IMG/VR virus record: IMGVR_UViG_3300033388_001070
Span: 1 to 41,170 of that record
Source of the DNA: a virus
Reading direction: 5' to 3' (one strand)
Length of the DNA stretch: 41,170 nucleotides
Under the pieces are notes generated by a model, which was not told where the DNA came from, did not search any database, and was given only the letters and a program-made list of their open reading frames with translations. Below are positions 22,613 to 32,002 of this stretch, one piece after another. The translations under genes and the position numbers were made by a program. Position 1 is the stretch's first letter; each line of letters starts with the position of its first letter.

Positions 22613-23417
22613 ACTGATTCTAGGCTTAGTGTTGGTAATTATCGCAGCAGTGATGTTCATCCCAAGCGATGATGTTACGGCTCAAGTAAACACCAAGAAT
22701 ATCAATTTTAACACAGTTCAGCCAACTAACGATCTTGTGAAGATACTCCAAAAGAGTTTTAATCAGGTCAACCAGGACGTATTGCAAGCAGGCGGCGGAG
22801 CAGGTCTATGGTCGAATGGCAAAGTTTATTTTGTTGATGGCAATAAGTTAATTGCTGGTTCAGGTACAGGCGGATGGAGTAATGCGTTTAATACTCTTTC
22901 TGCTGCGTTGGCCGCAAGTCACGCTGATATTGCCGTAAGTTCACAAAGACACTTCGCAAGCAGGAATACAATTTTTGTCCAAGGCGATATGATTGACGAA
23001 GATATTACCGCGCTTGCGCAGAAGACAGATATTATCGGTGTTGGGAGCAACGATTTCGCTCCCAAAGCTGGCATATCCGGTAATTGGGCAATAGCTGCTA
23101 CTACGAACTATCAGGGATGTAGGTTCTTTAATATGGACTTCTCTGACAGTGCGGCAGGCGGGGTACTGTTCGCGATAGATGGGCAGTCAGGGGTCGAGTT
23201 TTATAATTGCACGTTCGATTCTGCCGCCACCGATACCGTAGGGTTGAGCATTACGAGTAGTAGTTGGACTAAGGTTATCGGTTGCGATTTCGGGCCTGTA
23301 TCTGGCGCAGGGCGTGGATTTTCTGTAGCGGCAATACAAGTCATAGAAGACGACCCGGTTTACCAAGCATTGATACAAGGGAATTATATATCTGGTGCGG
23401 TTGGAATAGACGAATAA
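22602..23417 (+). CDS. Secreted beta-helix-like protein, probably frameshifted
   Basis: Uninterrupted frame of 271 residues starting at the ATG at 22602, overlapping the gene before. Residues 1-27 are a signal peptide (KLILGLVLVIIAAVMF). The body (about 100-260) has short Asn/Cys/Phe-rich strands such as YQGCRFFNMDFS and VEFYNCTFDS, a pattern of right-handed beta-helices (pectate-lyase-like). After the stop the -1 frame stays open to 23533 and encodes ITAAAEADNTSYDIDIAW with a further fitting tail. Adding one A at GACGAA would give a 310-residue protein. It is probably a virion-associated protein. Confidence 0.6.
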   Translation: MRNKLILGLVLVIIAAVMFIPSDDVTAQVNTKNINFNTVQPTNDLVKILQKSFNQVNQDVLQAGGGAGLWSNGKVYFVDGNKLIAGSGTGGWSNAFNTLSAALAASHADIAVSSQRHFASRNTIFVQGDMIDEDITALAQKTDIIGVGSNDFAPKAGISGNWAIAATTNYQGCRFFNMDFSDSAAGGVLFAIDGQSGVEFYNCTFDSAATDTVGLSITSSSWTKVIGCDFGPVSGAGRGFSVAAIQVIEDDPVYQALIQGNYISGAVGIDE

Positions 23418-23540
23418 CGGCAGCAGCAGAAGCAGATAATACATCTTACGACATAGACATTGCTTGGGCGATCAGTAACCATTTTACTGGTAACGACGAA
23501 TCGAACAGAGTTCCACCTTTAGCAGATGAGTAAATCTAAC

Positions 23541-23567
23541 GGGAGTGGCTTCGGTCACTCCCATATT
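23541..23567 (+). terminator. Intrinsic-terminator-like hairpin
   Basis: GGGAGTG (23541-23547) and CACTCCC (23556-23562) pair perfectly across an 8-nt GCTTCGGT loop, followed by ATATTTTG. It lies right after the stop of the restored beta-helix frame at 23533, which supports that this stop is the true gene end. Confidence 0.55.
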
Positions 23568-23578
23568 TTGAGGTAATT

Positions 23579-24622
23579 ATGGCAAAAACGTGGACATTAG
23601 CTGAAATAAGGAAGCTTTATCGAAAGCTGATCGGAAGGCCGAGCATAAGCCAGATTTCAGATTCGGACGCAGACGACAATATCAACGACTGGTATCGTAA
23701 CCAGTTCCCACTAGAGGCAGACGATGGCTTTTTCAGGGAATGGCTAACGCAGGCATTGACAGCGACTGATAACGGTGTTTATTCACTTGACGAGTCCGTT
23801 TTAGTTGTGCAGGAACCCGTAAAGATTAACGGAGATCCTCAGATATTCACAATGGACGATGTTAAGTTCTTCGAGGAGTTCCCAGGCGAGTTCACAGGTG
23901 CTTTCGTCATCAATGATGCTGGTGTTGGGCTTGCTATTGGAACTTCAAGCACATCTGCAGCGAAGAATGGCAATGCCTTTTCGTACAATATAGGCGGTAA
24001 TGCTTATCCAGAGGCAATAAGCACCGAAACGGAACTATCAGGCAGTACCGTCCCGCAAAACAAATATGGTGCATGGAGGCTTGAAATTGATGTTAATGGC
24101 ACTGTTTCGATCCAGGCCGCCAGCGATAACGCTAGTGGATATGCAACGGTCGGCCTGGCGGTTCAGGGATTGCCAGCAGAAAGCTCCACCAAGGCCGCTA
24201 TGGGCTACGTGACGGCGATTAACACTGCAGCGGGTGGATTTATCCCCGGAACGACCGCCTTGGACGCAGGAACGATTACAGCGACATTTACTGACGGATG
24301 GAACAGCAAGCGTGGAATCCCAGGCTGGGTTCTCCTGTTCGACCAGCAATTATATGTAGAAAAGAAATCAGACGATTACAGGGAACTAAAAGCTCCTTAC
24401 TTGAGAAAGCCAACCGAATTAACGTCAGATTCCAGCACGCCGGAAGACGTAAGATGGGGCGAAGCGATTGCTTATGGCGCGGCAATATCGTTCTTGGTAA
24501 GCGATCAAGATATACCAGGAGCGAGAGAGATTGAAACGAAATTTGCAGACTTAATAAAGAAAATAAACTCTAAATATTACAGACAGAAACAAATTGGCAG
24601 AGTGCCACAGGCTTCTATTTAA
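23579..24622 (+). CDS. Putative head-tail adaptor / connector protein
   Basis: A 347-residue protein. N- and C-terminal helical parts (MAKTWTLAEIRKLYRKLIGR, RWGEAIAYGAAISFL) flank a long beta-rich insertion (about 110-255) full of Ser/Thr/Gly. The split helical core around an inserted beta domain and the place between capsid and tail genes suit a P22 gp4/T7 gp11-like connector that seats on the portal. The assignment rests mainly on context. Confidence 0.55.
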   Translation: MAKTWTLAEIRKLYRKLIGRPSISQISDSDADDNINDWYRNQFPLEADDGFFREWLTQALTATDNGVYSLDESVLVVQEPVKINGDPQIFTMDDVKFFEEFPGEFTGAFVINDAGVGLAIGTSSTSAAKNGNAFSYNIGGNAYPEAISTETELSGSTVPQNKYGAWRLEIDVNGTVSIQAASDNASGYATVGLAVQGLPAESSTKAAMGYVTAINTAAGGFIPGTTALDAGTITATFTDGWNSKRGIPGWVLLFDQQLYVEKKSDDYRELKAPYLRKPTELTSDSSTPEDVRWGEAIAYGAAISFLVSDQDIPGAREIETKFADLIKKINSKYYRQKQIGRVPQASI

Positions 24623-24632
24623 GGAATACATT

Positions 24633-25295
24633 ATGAGAAAGAAACTATTTATTATCGCGGCATTGTTGTTGATTATCGGCGTTTGTTTTGCTGCTGACTT
24701 GTCAAGAGTCCAACCAGTAGACAGAAACAAGGACGTAGTTGATCCAGGTGCGGTTCATACCGTCAGGGCTACATGGGCCGTGATCGACACTACATCGAGT
24801 ACGGGGACAGAACCGACTGACTTGGCTGTGACGGAAAGAACTTACCAAACCGTAAAGACAGCTATCGGCACTGGTGCATCTGGTGATGATGAAATATCTA
24901 TATTTGACATACCGCGAGGGTGGAACGCTATACGATTACGCGCTCAAGGGATTACTGACAATGGCACTTATACCGTCCAGATTTACGCAGGGACTCTTGG
25001 CGATGGGAACAGGGATACAGATTCGACTACTGCTGATTGCGAACTGGCTTATATTGGTCAATTTGCATGGGTTGTTGGAACGCAAGGAGCGGTTACGGCT
25101 ACTTACGAAATGGCAGACGCCGTAACAGTGACTGAATCCGATTGGACGGTTGATATGACTGCAACAGGGTTAGTTAGAACGCCCGGCAGCGAAAGAGTTG
25201 CAGAGGTAAGATTTGACCTCCTCGGCGCCGACCTTATCGTAATCGTCCCGACAGTGGCCAGTGCAGATTCTAAACTTTTAGCGAGGGGGTTCTAA
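24633..25295 (+). CDS. Secreted beta-sandwich structural-like protein
   Basis: A 220-residue protein. The start at 24633 follows AAGGAATACATT; a longer frame upstream lacks a site. Residues 1-20 form a signal peptide (KLFIIAALLLIIGVCFA). The rest is beta-rich with GWNAIRLRAQGITDNGTYTVQIYAGTLGDG-type segments (two short stretches of one sandwich). It is likely a virion or host-surface protein; why it should be exported is unclear. Confidence 0.55.
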   Translation: MRKKLFIIAALLLIIGVCFAADLSRVQPVDRNKDVVDPGAVHTVRATWAVIDTTSSTGTEPTDLAVTERTYQTVKTAIGTGASGDDEISIFDIPRGWNAIRLRAQGITDNGTYTVQIYAGTLGDGNRDTDSTTADCELAYIGQFAWVVGTQGAVTATYEMADAVTVTESDWTVDMTATGLVRTPGSERVAEVRFDLLGADLIVIVPTVASADSKLLARGF

Positions 25296-25296
25296 T

Positions 25297-25527
25297 ATGA
25301 ATAAACATCCATTGAAATCAATTACGATATGGAGTCAGGTGATAATTATTGCTTGCGTTTTCTTTCTTGCAAAATTCCCTGAGCCTCTAACAGAAGGATT
25401 CACGACAGACCAGTTATGCGATTGGGCTATTGCGATAGGAAATGGACAAAAGGTTCAGTTTATCTGCATGATTATAGTTGCATTTAATTTAATAGGTATA
25501 TGGGGAAGGCTTCGGGTGAAGAAATGA
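25297..25527 (+). CDS. Small two-helix membrane protein (candidate holin)
   Basis: A 76-residue protein with two hydrophobic segments: about 11-26 (IWSQVIIIACVFFLA) and about 52-69 (FICMIIVAFNLIGIWG). The C-terminus is basic (RLRVKK). Size, two transmembrane segments and charged tail fit a class II-type holin. The endolysin candidate (3D protein, 5839) is not adjacent, so the role is unproven. Its stop overlaps the next start. Confidence 0.5.
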   Translation: MNKHPLKSITIWSQVIIIACVFFLAKFPEPLTEGFTTDQLCDWAIAIGNGQKVQFICMIIVAFNLIGIWGRLRVKK

Positions 25528-26426
25528 AAAAGTTTACAGCATTATTCTTATGCGGAATGTTCTTTTGCTTACCTCTTCTATTGGGTGCCTTCGACAAGGA
25601 TAAACCAGCCGCCAGTACGTCACTAAGGGCTTCAAATCCTGAAATGCTTGCAAATCAATCGCAATTACAGACCGCTATTGATAATGAGCATATATTCACT
25701 GGCACGTCGGCAAGTACACAAACCGGCGATCACACGCAAGGCTCTGCAAGGTGTTTTTCGCAGGCAACCGCTCCGGCAACGCGGATAGACGGAGATGGCT
25801 TCCTGTCTACCGATCTCGGCTCTTTGTGGGTAGATACTGACGATAATCAACTTTACATCTTAACTGCAACGACTCCTACTTGGACTCAAATATCAACAGA
25901 GTTATACGAGACATTCTTAGCTAATCCGAGGGTATTTCTTGATACATTGGGAGTTACGGGTAAGTTGACGGCTTTGGCTGACGCAGAAGTTACGACCACG
26001 CTAGACGTAGGGACATCGTTAGATATAGCTAGTACAATTGCGATAGTCGGCACGATTGATGACGACACTATGGCCGCCGCTACGGATACGAATATAGCAA
26101 CGTCTGAGAGTATCGTAGCCTACACAGACGCGGCCCCGGCCGCTCAAATGACACCATCGGTTTATGCAGGCGAAGAGAGCGTTACGTTCCCTAATGGCCT
26201 GATATTAAAACAGGGACATTCCTCTTCTAACCCAACAAATAATACAATCATCACTTTCGGTACGCCATTCCCCAATGGAATTACTTCTGCTCATCCAACA
26301 GGTATTGACGCAGCTACAACCCGCGGTAGTCCTCCATATCTCACATCTAAAAGCGCAAGTGCAATTAGAGTAAACTCGGGCAGTTCTTACACTGATGGTT
26401 TTGACTGGCAAGCGTGGGGATACTAA
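25524..26426 (+). CDS. Tail-fibre-like protein with signal peptide and gp53-like tip
   Basis: A 300-residue protein starting at 25524 (ATGA overlap with the upstream gene). Residues 1-22 are a signal peptide. About 40-130 is an attachment-like part; about 130-215 has Thr/Asp/Ala repeats. The C-terminal ~85 residues (VTFPNGLILKQG, ITFGTPFPNGITSAH, final GFDWQAWGY) resemble the tip domain of gp53-like putative tail fibres, a receptor-binding fold. A signal peptide on a fibre is unusual. Confidence 0.6.
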   Translation: MKKFTALFLCGMFFCLPLLLGAFDKDKPAASTSLRASNPEMLANQSQLQTAIDNEHIFTGTSASTQTGDHTQGSARCFSQATAPATRIDGDGFLSTDLGSLWVDTDDNQLYILTATTPTWTQISTELYETFLANPRVFLDTLGVTGKLTALADAEVTTTLDVGTSLDIASTIAIVGTIDDDTMAAATDTNIATSESIVAYTDAAPAAQMTPSVYAGEESVTFPNGLILKQGHSSSNPTNNTIITFGTPFPNGITSAHPTGIDAATTRGSPPYLTSKSASAIRVNSGSSYTDGFDWQAWGY

Positions 26427-26427
26427 T

Positions 26428-28539
26428 ATGCCACCATATCAACCGTTCTTAATATCAGACTTAACAGAAGGTAAGGTAACCCGCAGAGATGCGTGGTTGC
26501 TGCCTTCTGATGGATTCGAGGAACTTGATAACTGCCAATTAAAACGTGGCGTGCTGGAAAAGCGTCGAGGTCGGAATAAGCTCGGTCAGATTGTTAAGAT
26601 TGATACAGCCACGCAAAATCCGACATTGCAGACTAATCCGGTTATGGGCGTGTTTAATCATCTATCTGGCAATACACAAGAATTGATAGTGTTCGATAAG
26701 GAGCGCATGAATACTTTTGTTTCAGATAAAGCATCGGGCATAATTCTATTGTCAGTAGCCGACCTTGGCGGTTCGCCTAACCAAGTGAGGTTTACGGTCG
26801 CTTCTGGACATGGACTTTTAGCAGACGAAATAGCAACGGGAAGTAATACCACTAATTACAACGGGACATATCGAGTTGAAGCAGTCGCAGCTACAACTAT
26901 TGACGTGGAAAGTGCGTTTGTGGCAGAGACATTTGGTGCGTCCTCTCAACTCAATCAAGAGCAATTCACAGACGCGTCAAGACACCGCATACGCTTTGAT
27001 TTTACGGCCCAGTCAGGTTATACGCCAGCTAATGGCGATACAATAGAGCAGGCCGTCAGCGGAGCGACAGGGACAGTTGATGCGGTGACAGTTGATTACG
27101 GCACATTTGGCGGGCAAGATGCGGTCGGTACAATCATATTCCAAGACGGAACAGTAACCGGAACATTCGCAGACGCAGAGCAGTTATTTGAAAGCGGGAC
27201 ACCGGCAAATATAGTAGGCGATTCTACAACCGCAGGAAACGATAGTAATTGGACGGGCGATAATACAAACTTTTTCTGGATTGAGAACTGGACGCTCGGC
27301 GGAGCTTCAAACACATACATCACCAACAATAACGATCCTATCGAGATATACGACGGTACAAATCTAACTCAACTGTCTATTGATATTGGGCTTGATGGTG
27401 ATAGAACAGGACAAAACGACGTAAATAGCGCCTTATTGATATTCGTAGTAAAAGAGAGAATCGTAATACTTAGCACAAATGAAAATGGCACTGACTTCAA
27501 TCAGAGGGCGAGATGGTCAGCGATCAAAGAACCTCAGTCATGGCCTACGGGAAACTTTGTAGACGCACCAACTGAGGACTTCATTGTTTCGGCCGATTTC
27601 CTTGGTGACGATCTTTATGTGTGGTTCGAGAATAGTACGTGGGTATTTGAATACACCGGCGATTCAGTAGTGCCTTTCGTATGGAGAAGGTTGTCGGCTC
27701 AGGACGGAGCAATAGCCCAAATGTCGCTTACTACCAGAAATAACCTTCAGAGAGCAATAAGCCCAACCGAGATACTGGCAAATAATGGGAATATAGTAGC
27801 TCATATAGACGAAAAATTACCGGATGTTGTTTTGGAGTGGAATCCTGATTCAGCTCCTTATAGTACCAGCATAGTATTAGAAGAAGAAAAGCAGATATAT
27901 TTCACCTACGCAAGAGTCGAAACGGTTGCTAATGCTGACGGGAATAAGTACCCAGACAGAGCTTTGGTCCTTAATTACGAAGAAAGCAACTGGGCTACAC
28001 ATAGGCATCCGATACATTCTTTGGGATCTTCTTCTTTGGAGTCTGATGTAACATGGGATTTAGATGCGGCATGGGAGGATATTGACTTCTCATGGAATAC
28101 GTCAGACACGGTTTCCGGTTTCCCGTTCACGATTATGGGCGATCATGCTGGAGTTTTATTCCAACTAAACACTGGCGGTAGTGATGCTGGGACGGCTATT
28201 GAGTTCAATGCTAAAACAGCAAGATTTAATCCATACAACCAGACAGGCCAAAAGGCTAAACTTTGGAAGATAGAGTTCCTTTGCGATGTAAACGCTGACG
28301 TTAGCTTTGATGTTGAACTATTCTTGAACTCTGACGCCACGAAATACCAAACAAGTACCATAACGACATCAGAAAGTGAAGGGTCGGACGAGGGGGCTAC
28401 CGATAAGGCTTGGTACTCCGTCTTTTCTGGGGCAGTTGGAACATTCCATAGTGCAAACATAACAAACAACGCGTCCGGCAATAGGCCAAGAATACATGCG
28501 ATGCGATGGTGGTTCAAGCAAGCTGGGAGGGTCAAATGA
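26428..28539 (+). CDS. Large tail protein (nozzle/stabilisation-like)
   Basis: A 703-residue protein, start at 26428 with GGGGA upstream. The opening (PFLISDLTEGKVTRRDAWLLPSDGFEELDNC, in two parts) resembles the first strands of podovirus nozzle or stabilisation proteins. The rest is beta-rich with repeated short blades (for example NWTLGGASNTYITNNNDP, RWSAIKEPQSWP, NYEESNWATH), compatible with a beta-propeller like T7 gp12/P22 gp10. It would extend the tail below the connector. The C-terminal ~100 residues form a further beta domain. Confidence 0.6.
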   Translation: MPPYQPFLISDLTEGKVTRRDAWLLPSDGFEELDNCQLKRGVLEKRRGRNKLGQIVKIDTATQNPTLQTNPVMGVFNHLSGNTQELIVFDKERMNTFVSDKASGIILLSVADLGGSPNQVRFTVASGHGLLADEIATGSNTTNYNGTYRVEAVAATTIDVESAFVAETFGASSQLNQEQFTDASRHRIRFDFTAQSGYTPANGDTIEQAVSGATGTVDAVTVDYGTFGGQDAVGTIIFQDGTVTGTFADAEQLFESGTPANIVGDSTTAGNDSNWTGDNTNFFWIENWTLGGASNTYITNNNDPIEIYDGTNLTQLSIDIGLDGDRTGQNDVNSALLIFVVKERIVILSTNENGTDFNQRARWSAIKEPQSWPTGNFVDAPTEDFIVSADFLGDDLYVWFENSTWVFEYTGDSVVPFVWRRLSAQDGAIAQMSLTTRNNLQRAISPTEILANNGNIVAHIDEKLPDVVLEWNPDSAPYSTSIVLEEEKQIYFTYARVETVANADGNKYPDRALVLNYEESNWATHRHPIHSLGSSSLESDVTWDLDAAWEDIDFSWNTSDTVSGFPFTIMGDHAGVLFQLNTGGSDAGTAIEFNAKTARFNPYNQTGQKAKLWKIEFLCDVNADVSFDVELFLNSDATKYQTSTITTSESEGSDEGATDKAWYSVFSGAVGTFHSANITNNASGNRPRIHAMRWWFKQAGRVK

Positions 28540-29855
28540 TAGAAAAACTCCCAGTAAACCAAGAGTTCCCAGCAGAACCAAAACAAAGCAAACTTGTCTT
28601 ATGGATTCAGAACCAAATATACAGGCCGATAGCAAGGCGGATAAATTGGTTCCTTGATTTCTTTACTGCTACTGACGACGGCGATGGCGGGGAGTTCGCA
28701 CCTGGCTTTGGGCCAGTTTCTTATATTGATTTTGATATCACATACATGGACGGACAAAAAGAGGGTCGGTTGCAGTGGAATGTTGATGACGGCACACTTG
28801 AAGTTGGTATGCCGGGCGGGGCAGTTAATCTTCAAATCGGTCAAGAAATGTTAGTCAGAGTCACTAATGATACTGGATCACAGATCGACAATGGAACTCC
28901 GGTTTATATCTCAAGTGCTTCCGGCACAAATATAAAAGTAACCCCGGCAGATGCCGATTTTGCTGGCGGCATTGGACTTAGGACGTTTGCTGTTGCTACA
29001 GAGGATATCGCCGGTAATCAAAAGGGATATGTCGCTACTCAAGGATTTGTAAGAGATATTGACACATCATTCGCCGCTGTCGCAGGTCTGCCAGCCTATT
29101 TAGCCGTAGGAGGTGGGCTTACAACTACAAAGCCTACCGCTCCTGATATATCTTACTTAGTTGGTATTGTCACAATAGCCCATGCCAGCAATGGCGAATT
29201 ATATGTTATTCAGACTTCGATACCAAACTTAAGCAGTCTTAGTGATGTTTCAACAGCTGGGCTTGTAGACGCAACGCCTTTGCAGTGGGACTCAGGAGAA
29301 AATATATGGGCGCCATTGAGTACCTGGCGTGACGAGCTTAACCAACTTATCGGTTCAAGACTCGAAAGCCCATCATCTAATATAACCCAAAACAACATAG
29401 AGAGTAGTGTTACCTACGATACCAATACTGACCTTGACGACTATGTAACCATGAACGTGCAATTCAACCATGACTGGGATATAGGCACTGATGTCCACCC
29501 TCATATCCATTGGTGGCAGGAACAGGCCGACATCCCAAACTGGATGATTGAGTATAGATGGCAGATAAACGGGGCAGAAAAAACTACAACATGGACACCG
29601 ATGATATGGCAAGCAAATGCTTTTACTTACGCCGGAGAAACATCGCTTGACCAGATAACAGGCTTTGCACCGATATCTCCGCCAGTAGGAGCCGGACTGT
29701 CTGATATCATGCAGATAAGGCTTATTAGGGATAACGATAACGATTCTACTCTGTTTGCTGGGGCAGATCCAGTAGCAGGTGACGTAGATGCAGTTAACCT
29801 CGATGTACATATAGAAGTTAATACGCTAGGTTCAAAAACAGAGTTCAGTAAATAA
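28536..29855 (+). CDS. Tail/virion structural protein with C-terminal beta-sandwich
   Basis: A 439-residue protein starting at 28536 (ATGA overlap, GGGAGG site). It opens with an amphipathic helix (WIQNQIYRPIARRINWFLD), then a DUF2190-like beta domain near 80-225 (GQEMLVRVTNDTGSQIDNG, VATQGFVRDIDTS). A linker leads to a C-terminal beta-sandwich near 285-435 with HPHIHWWQE and MIEYRWQINGAEK. Probably a fibre or tail-associated protein. Confidence 0.55.
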   Translation: MIEKLPVNQEFPAEPKQSKLVLWIQNQIYRPIARRINWFLDFFTATDDGDGGEFAPGFGPVSYIDFDITYMDGQKEGRLQWNVDDGTLEVGMPGGAVNLQIGQEMLVRVTNDTGSQIDNGTPVYISSASGTNIKVTPADADFAGGIGLRTFAVATEDIAGNQKGYVATQGFVRDIDTSFAAVAGLPAYLAVGGGLTTTKPTAPDISYLVGIVTIAHASNGELYVIQTSIPNLSSLSDVSTAGLVDATPLQWDSGENIWAPLSTWRDELNQLIGSRLESPSSNITQNNIESSVTYDTNTDLDDYVTMNVQFNHDWDIGTDVHPHIHWWQEQADIPNWMIEYRWQINGAEKTTTWTPMIWQANAFTYAGETSLDQITGFAPISPPVGAGLSDIMQIRLIRDNDNDSTLFAGADPVAGDVDAVNLDVHIEVNTLGSKTEFSK

Positions 29856-29866
29856 AGGAATATATT

Positions 29867-30745
29867 ATGGGATTATTTGATAAGGCATTACAAAACTTAG
29901 GGCTAGGCGATATTTTCGATCCGACTGGTGGCGGCAATCAGCAACTGCCAACTAAGACGCCTGAACAGCAGGACTTCTTAAAGTCATTGCTTGGCGGTTT
30001 GCAGGGATTACTACCGCAAGGCTTAACTCCGGTAGACTTCACAGCCGCAGGTGCGTCACCTCTCCAACAGCAGGCTTTTGGCAGCCTAGGAGGCATCGGA
30101 CAGCAAGGATTCGATATAGCTAGTCAACAGCTCGCAGGATTCGACCCGTCGCAAGTGCAAGGCTTTTTAGGCCAAGCGGGAGGGGCATTGAGTCGGGGAT
30201 TAGAGGGAGTTGGAACGCAGGCCATCACAGACGCCTTCGCACCGTCCCGACAATTAGCCCAGAATCAATTCCAGCAGGAAACGATACCTAACTTACTTGA
30301 AAGATTTGGGGCCTCTAGCGGCGGTTCTGGGGCTTTACAAAGCCAACTAGCCAAAGCGGGTGGAAACTTATCTCTTGGATTAAGGGCGCAAGAAGCTCCA
30401 TTCATAGGACAGGCAGCATTAAACGCTCCGGGTCAGCAGTTCCAAGGTGCGGGATTAGCCGGGAATCTTGCTCAGTTGCCTGGCCAATTAGCTGGTCAAG
30501 GGTTGAATTTCAGCAATAGTATTTTGCAACAACTGTTAAGTGCAGGTGGTACACAACGCGGAATAGCTGGGGATCAGCTTAGGGCGCAGCAACAAACAGC
30601 ATTGCAGCCTCAGAACTTACTTGCTCAGTTTGGGCCACTCGGATTAGGTACTCAAACTTTTGAAAACATAGTAACGCCTCCGGGGCCAAGTTTATTCAGT
30701 CAAATCGGTCAAGTAGCAGCAGCCGCAGCTCCGGCATTCATATAG
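29867..30745 (+). CDS. Gly/Gln-rich internal virion (ejection) protein
   Basis: A 292-residue protein, very rich in Gly, Gln, Leu and Ala with a helical, weakly amphipathic pattern (SLGGIGQQGFDIASQQLAG and similar blocks). It is the first of three adjacent large proteins with ejection-protein character, like P22 gp7/gp20/gp16. Such proteins sit inside the head and pass into the cell to form a trans-envelope DNA channel. No enzyme motif was seen. Confidence 0.6.
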   Translation: MGLFDKALQNLGLGDIFDPTGGGNQQLPTKTPEQQDFLKSLLGGLQGLLPQGLTPVDFTAAGASPLQQQAFGSLGGIGQQGFDIASQQLAGFDPSQVQGFLGQAGGALSRGLEGVGTQAITDAFAPSRQLAQNQFQQETIPNLLERFGASSGGSGALQSQLAKAGGNLSLGLRAQEAPFIGQAALNAPGQQFQGAGLAGNLAQLPGQLAGQGLNFSNSILQQLLSAGGTQRGIAGDQLRAQQQTALQPQNLLAQFGPLGLGTQTFENIVTPPGPSLFSQIGQVAAAAAPAFI

Positions 30746-30757
30746 AAAGGAAACGCA

Positions 30758-32002
30758 ATGGCAACAGTACTACCAGCATTTAACCCAGTAGCAGGCGTAG
30801 CGGAAGCATTAGGACCGACAGCAAGGTTCTTTGCCCAGAGAAAGTTTGACCGGCAACAACTTGCAAGACAACTGCAACAGCAACAATTAGGAATAGCCGA
30901 CCAGCAGGCACTCGCTCAGTTCATACAGCAGCAAAGGAGCGGAGGAGGTATTCAGCAAGACGGGCAATTACCGCCTATACCTCAGAGTATATTGGCTGGT
31001 CAACTGCCGAACCTTCAGACGCTTGGCGGAGGTAACGCTTTGCTTAATTTCCTCGGTCAACAGCAAACGCCGACACAAAGTCAGCAGGCACAGGCTAACC
31101 TGGCATTAACTCAGGCGCAGACACAAAAGGCATTGCGACCAACAGCTACTTCGGTTTCGGCGTTCCAAGAGAAGCAGAATTTCATAGACTCGCTTGCTGC
31201 GATACCGAAAGACCAAAGGACGCCAGTACAGCAAGCACAGCTAAACAGCTTGACAGGCGCAGAAACAGAAAAACCAAAAGCAGGTGCATTGCAAGTCGCT
31301 ACAGAAGGTGATGCGTCAGGGTTCGCAACTGGAACTGTATTTCAAGCAGATCCGCAAGGCAATGTAAAGGTATTATCAGAGCCGGGCGGGGAAGGGCTTT
31401 CTAGGGCCGATAAGGTCAAGCTTGCGGTAACTCAAGGTAAAGAGTTTAGGGATACGTCAGTAGTGAAAAACTTCAAGACTGTTCAGACTATGGAAAGGAA
31501 TATAAAGGCAGCACTAAAAAGAGCATTAGACCCGAATGTTAAAAGCAAGGCATTCGCTGACCAAGCTCTCGTAATTGGATTCAATAAGCTACTTGACCCT
31601 ACTTCAGTTGTTAGGGAAAGTGAGTTTGCTAGAACACCGCAAGGAACGGCTTTGCTGAATAGATTAGAAGCTGGTGTTAGGAAAATTAAAGAAGGTGGAG
31701 TTGGTATTACAAATGAAGACAGGCAGGAATTGGCAGACGTTGCGAATGAACTATTAACACAAAGCAAGGTTGCATTTAATGAAACATTCAGCGACTTTAA
31801 GGAAAGAGCAGAACAAATAGGGTTGAATGAGAAGATAATATTCGGCAAACAGAAATTATTAGATATCGCAGTGATAGGCAATACTGAAGGGGTAGGTTCC
31901 GGTCGACCTGAAAGAAAATCAAGATTTGGACTTACGCCAACAAATACAGATGAGCTAAGAAGAATAAACGCTGAAATAGCTGAGTTGGAGGCACAAAGAT
32001 AA
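30758..32002 (+). CDS. Internal virion (ejection) protein with coiled coil
   Basis: A 414-residue protein. The N-terminal ~130 residues are Gln-rich and helical (FDRQQLARQLQQQQLG), the middle is Ala/Thr-rich, and the last ~200 residues are a helical charged domain (DKVKLAVTQGKEFRD, RQELADVANELLTQS). The end overlaps the next gene by one base (TAATG). Ejection-protein assignment is from composition and position. Confidence 0.55.
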   Translation: MATVLPAFNPVAGVAEALGPTARFFAQRKFDRQQLARQLQQQQLGIADQQALAQFIQQQRSGGGIQQDGQLPPIPQSILAGQLPNLQTLGGGNALLNFLGQQQTPTQSQQAQANLALTQAQTQKALRPTATSVSAFQEKQNFIDSLAAIPKDQRTPVQQAQLNSLTGAETEKPKAGALQVATEGDASGFATGTVFQADPQGNVKVLSEPGGEGLSRADKVKLAVTQGKEFRDTSVVKNFKTVQTMERNIKAALKRALDPNVKSKAFADQALVIGFNKLLDPTSVVRESEFARTPQGTALLNRLEAGVRKIKEGGVGITNEDRQELADVANELLTQSKVAFNETFSDFKERAEQIGLNEKIIFGKQKLLDIAVIGNTEGVGSGRPERKSRFGLTPTNTDELRRINAEIAELEAQR

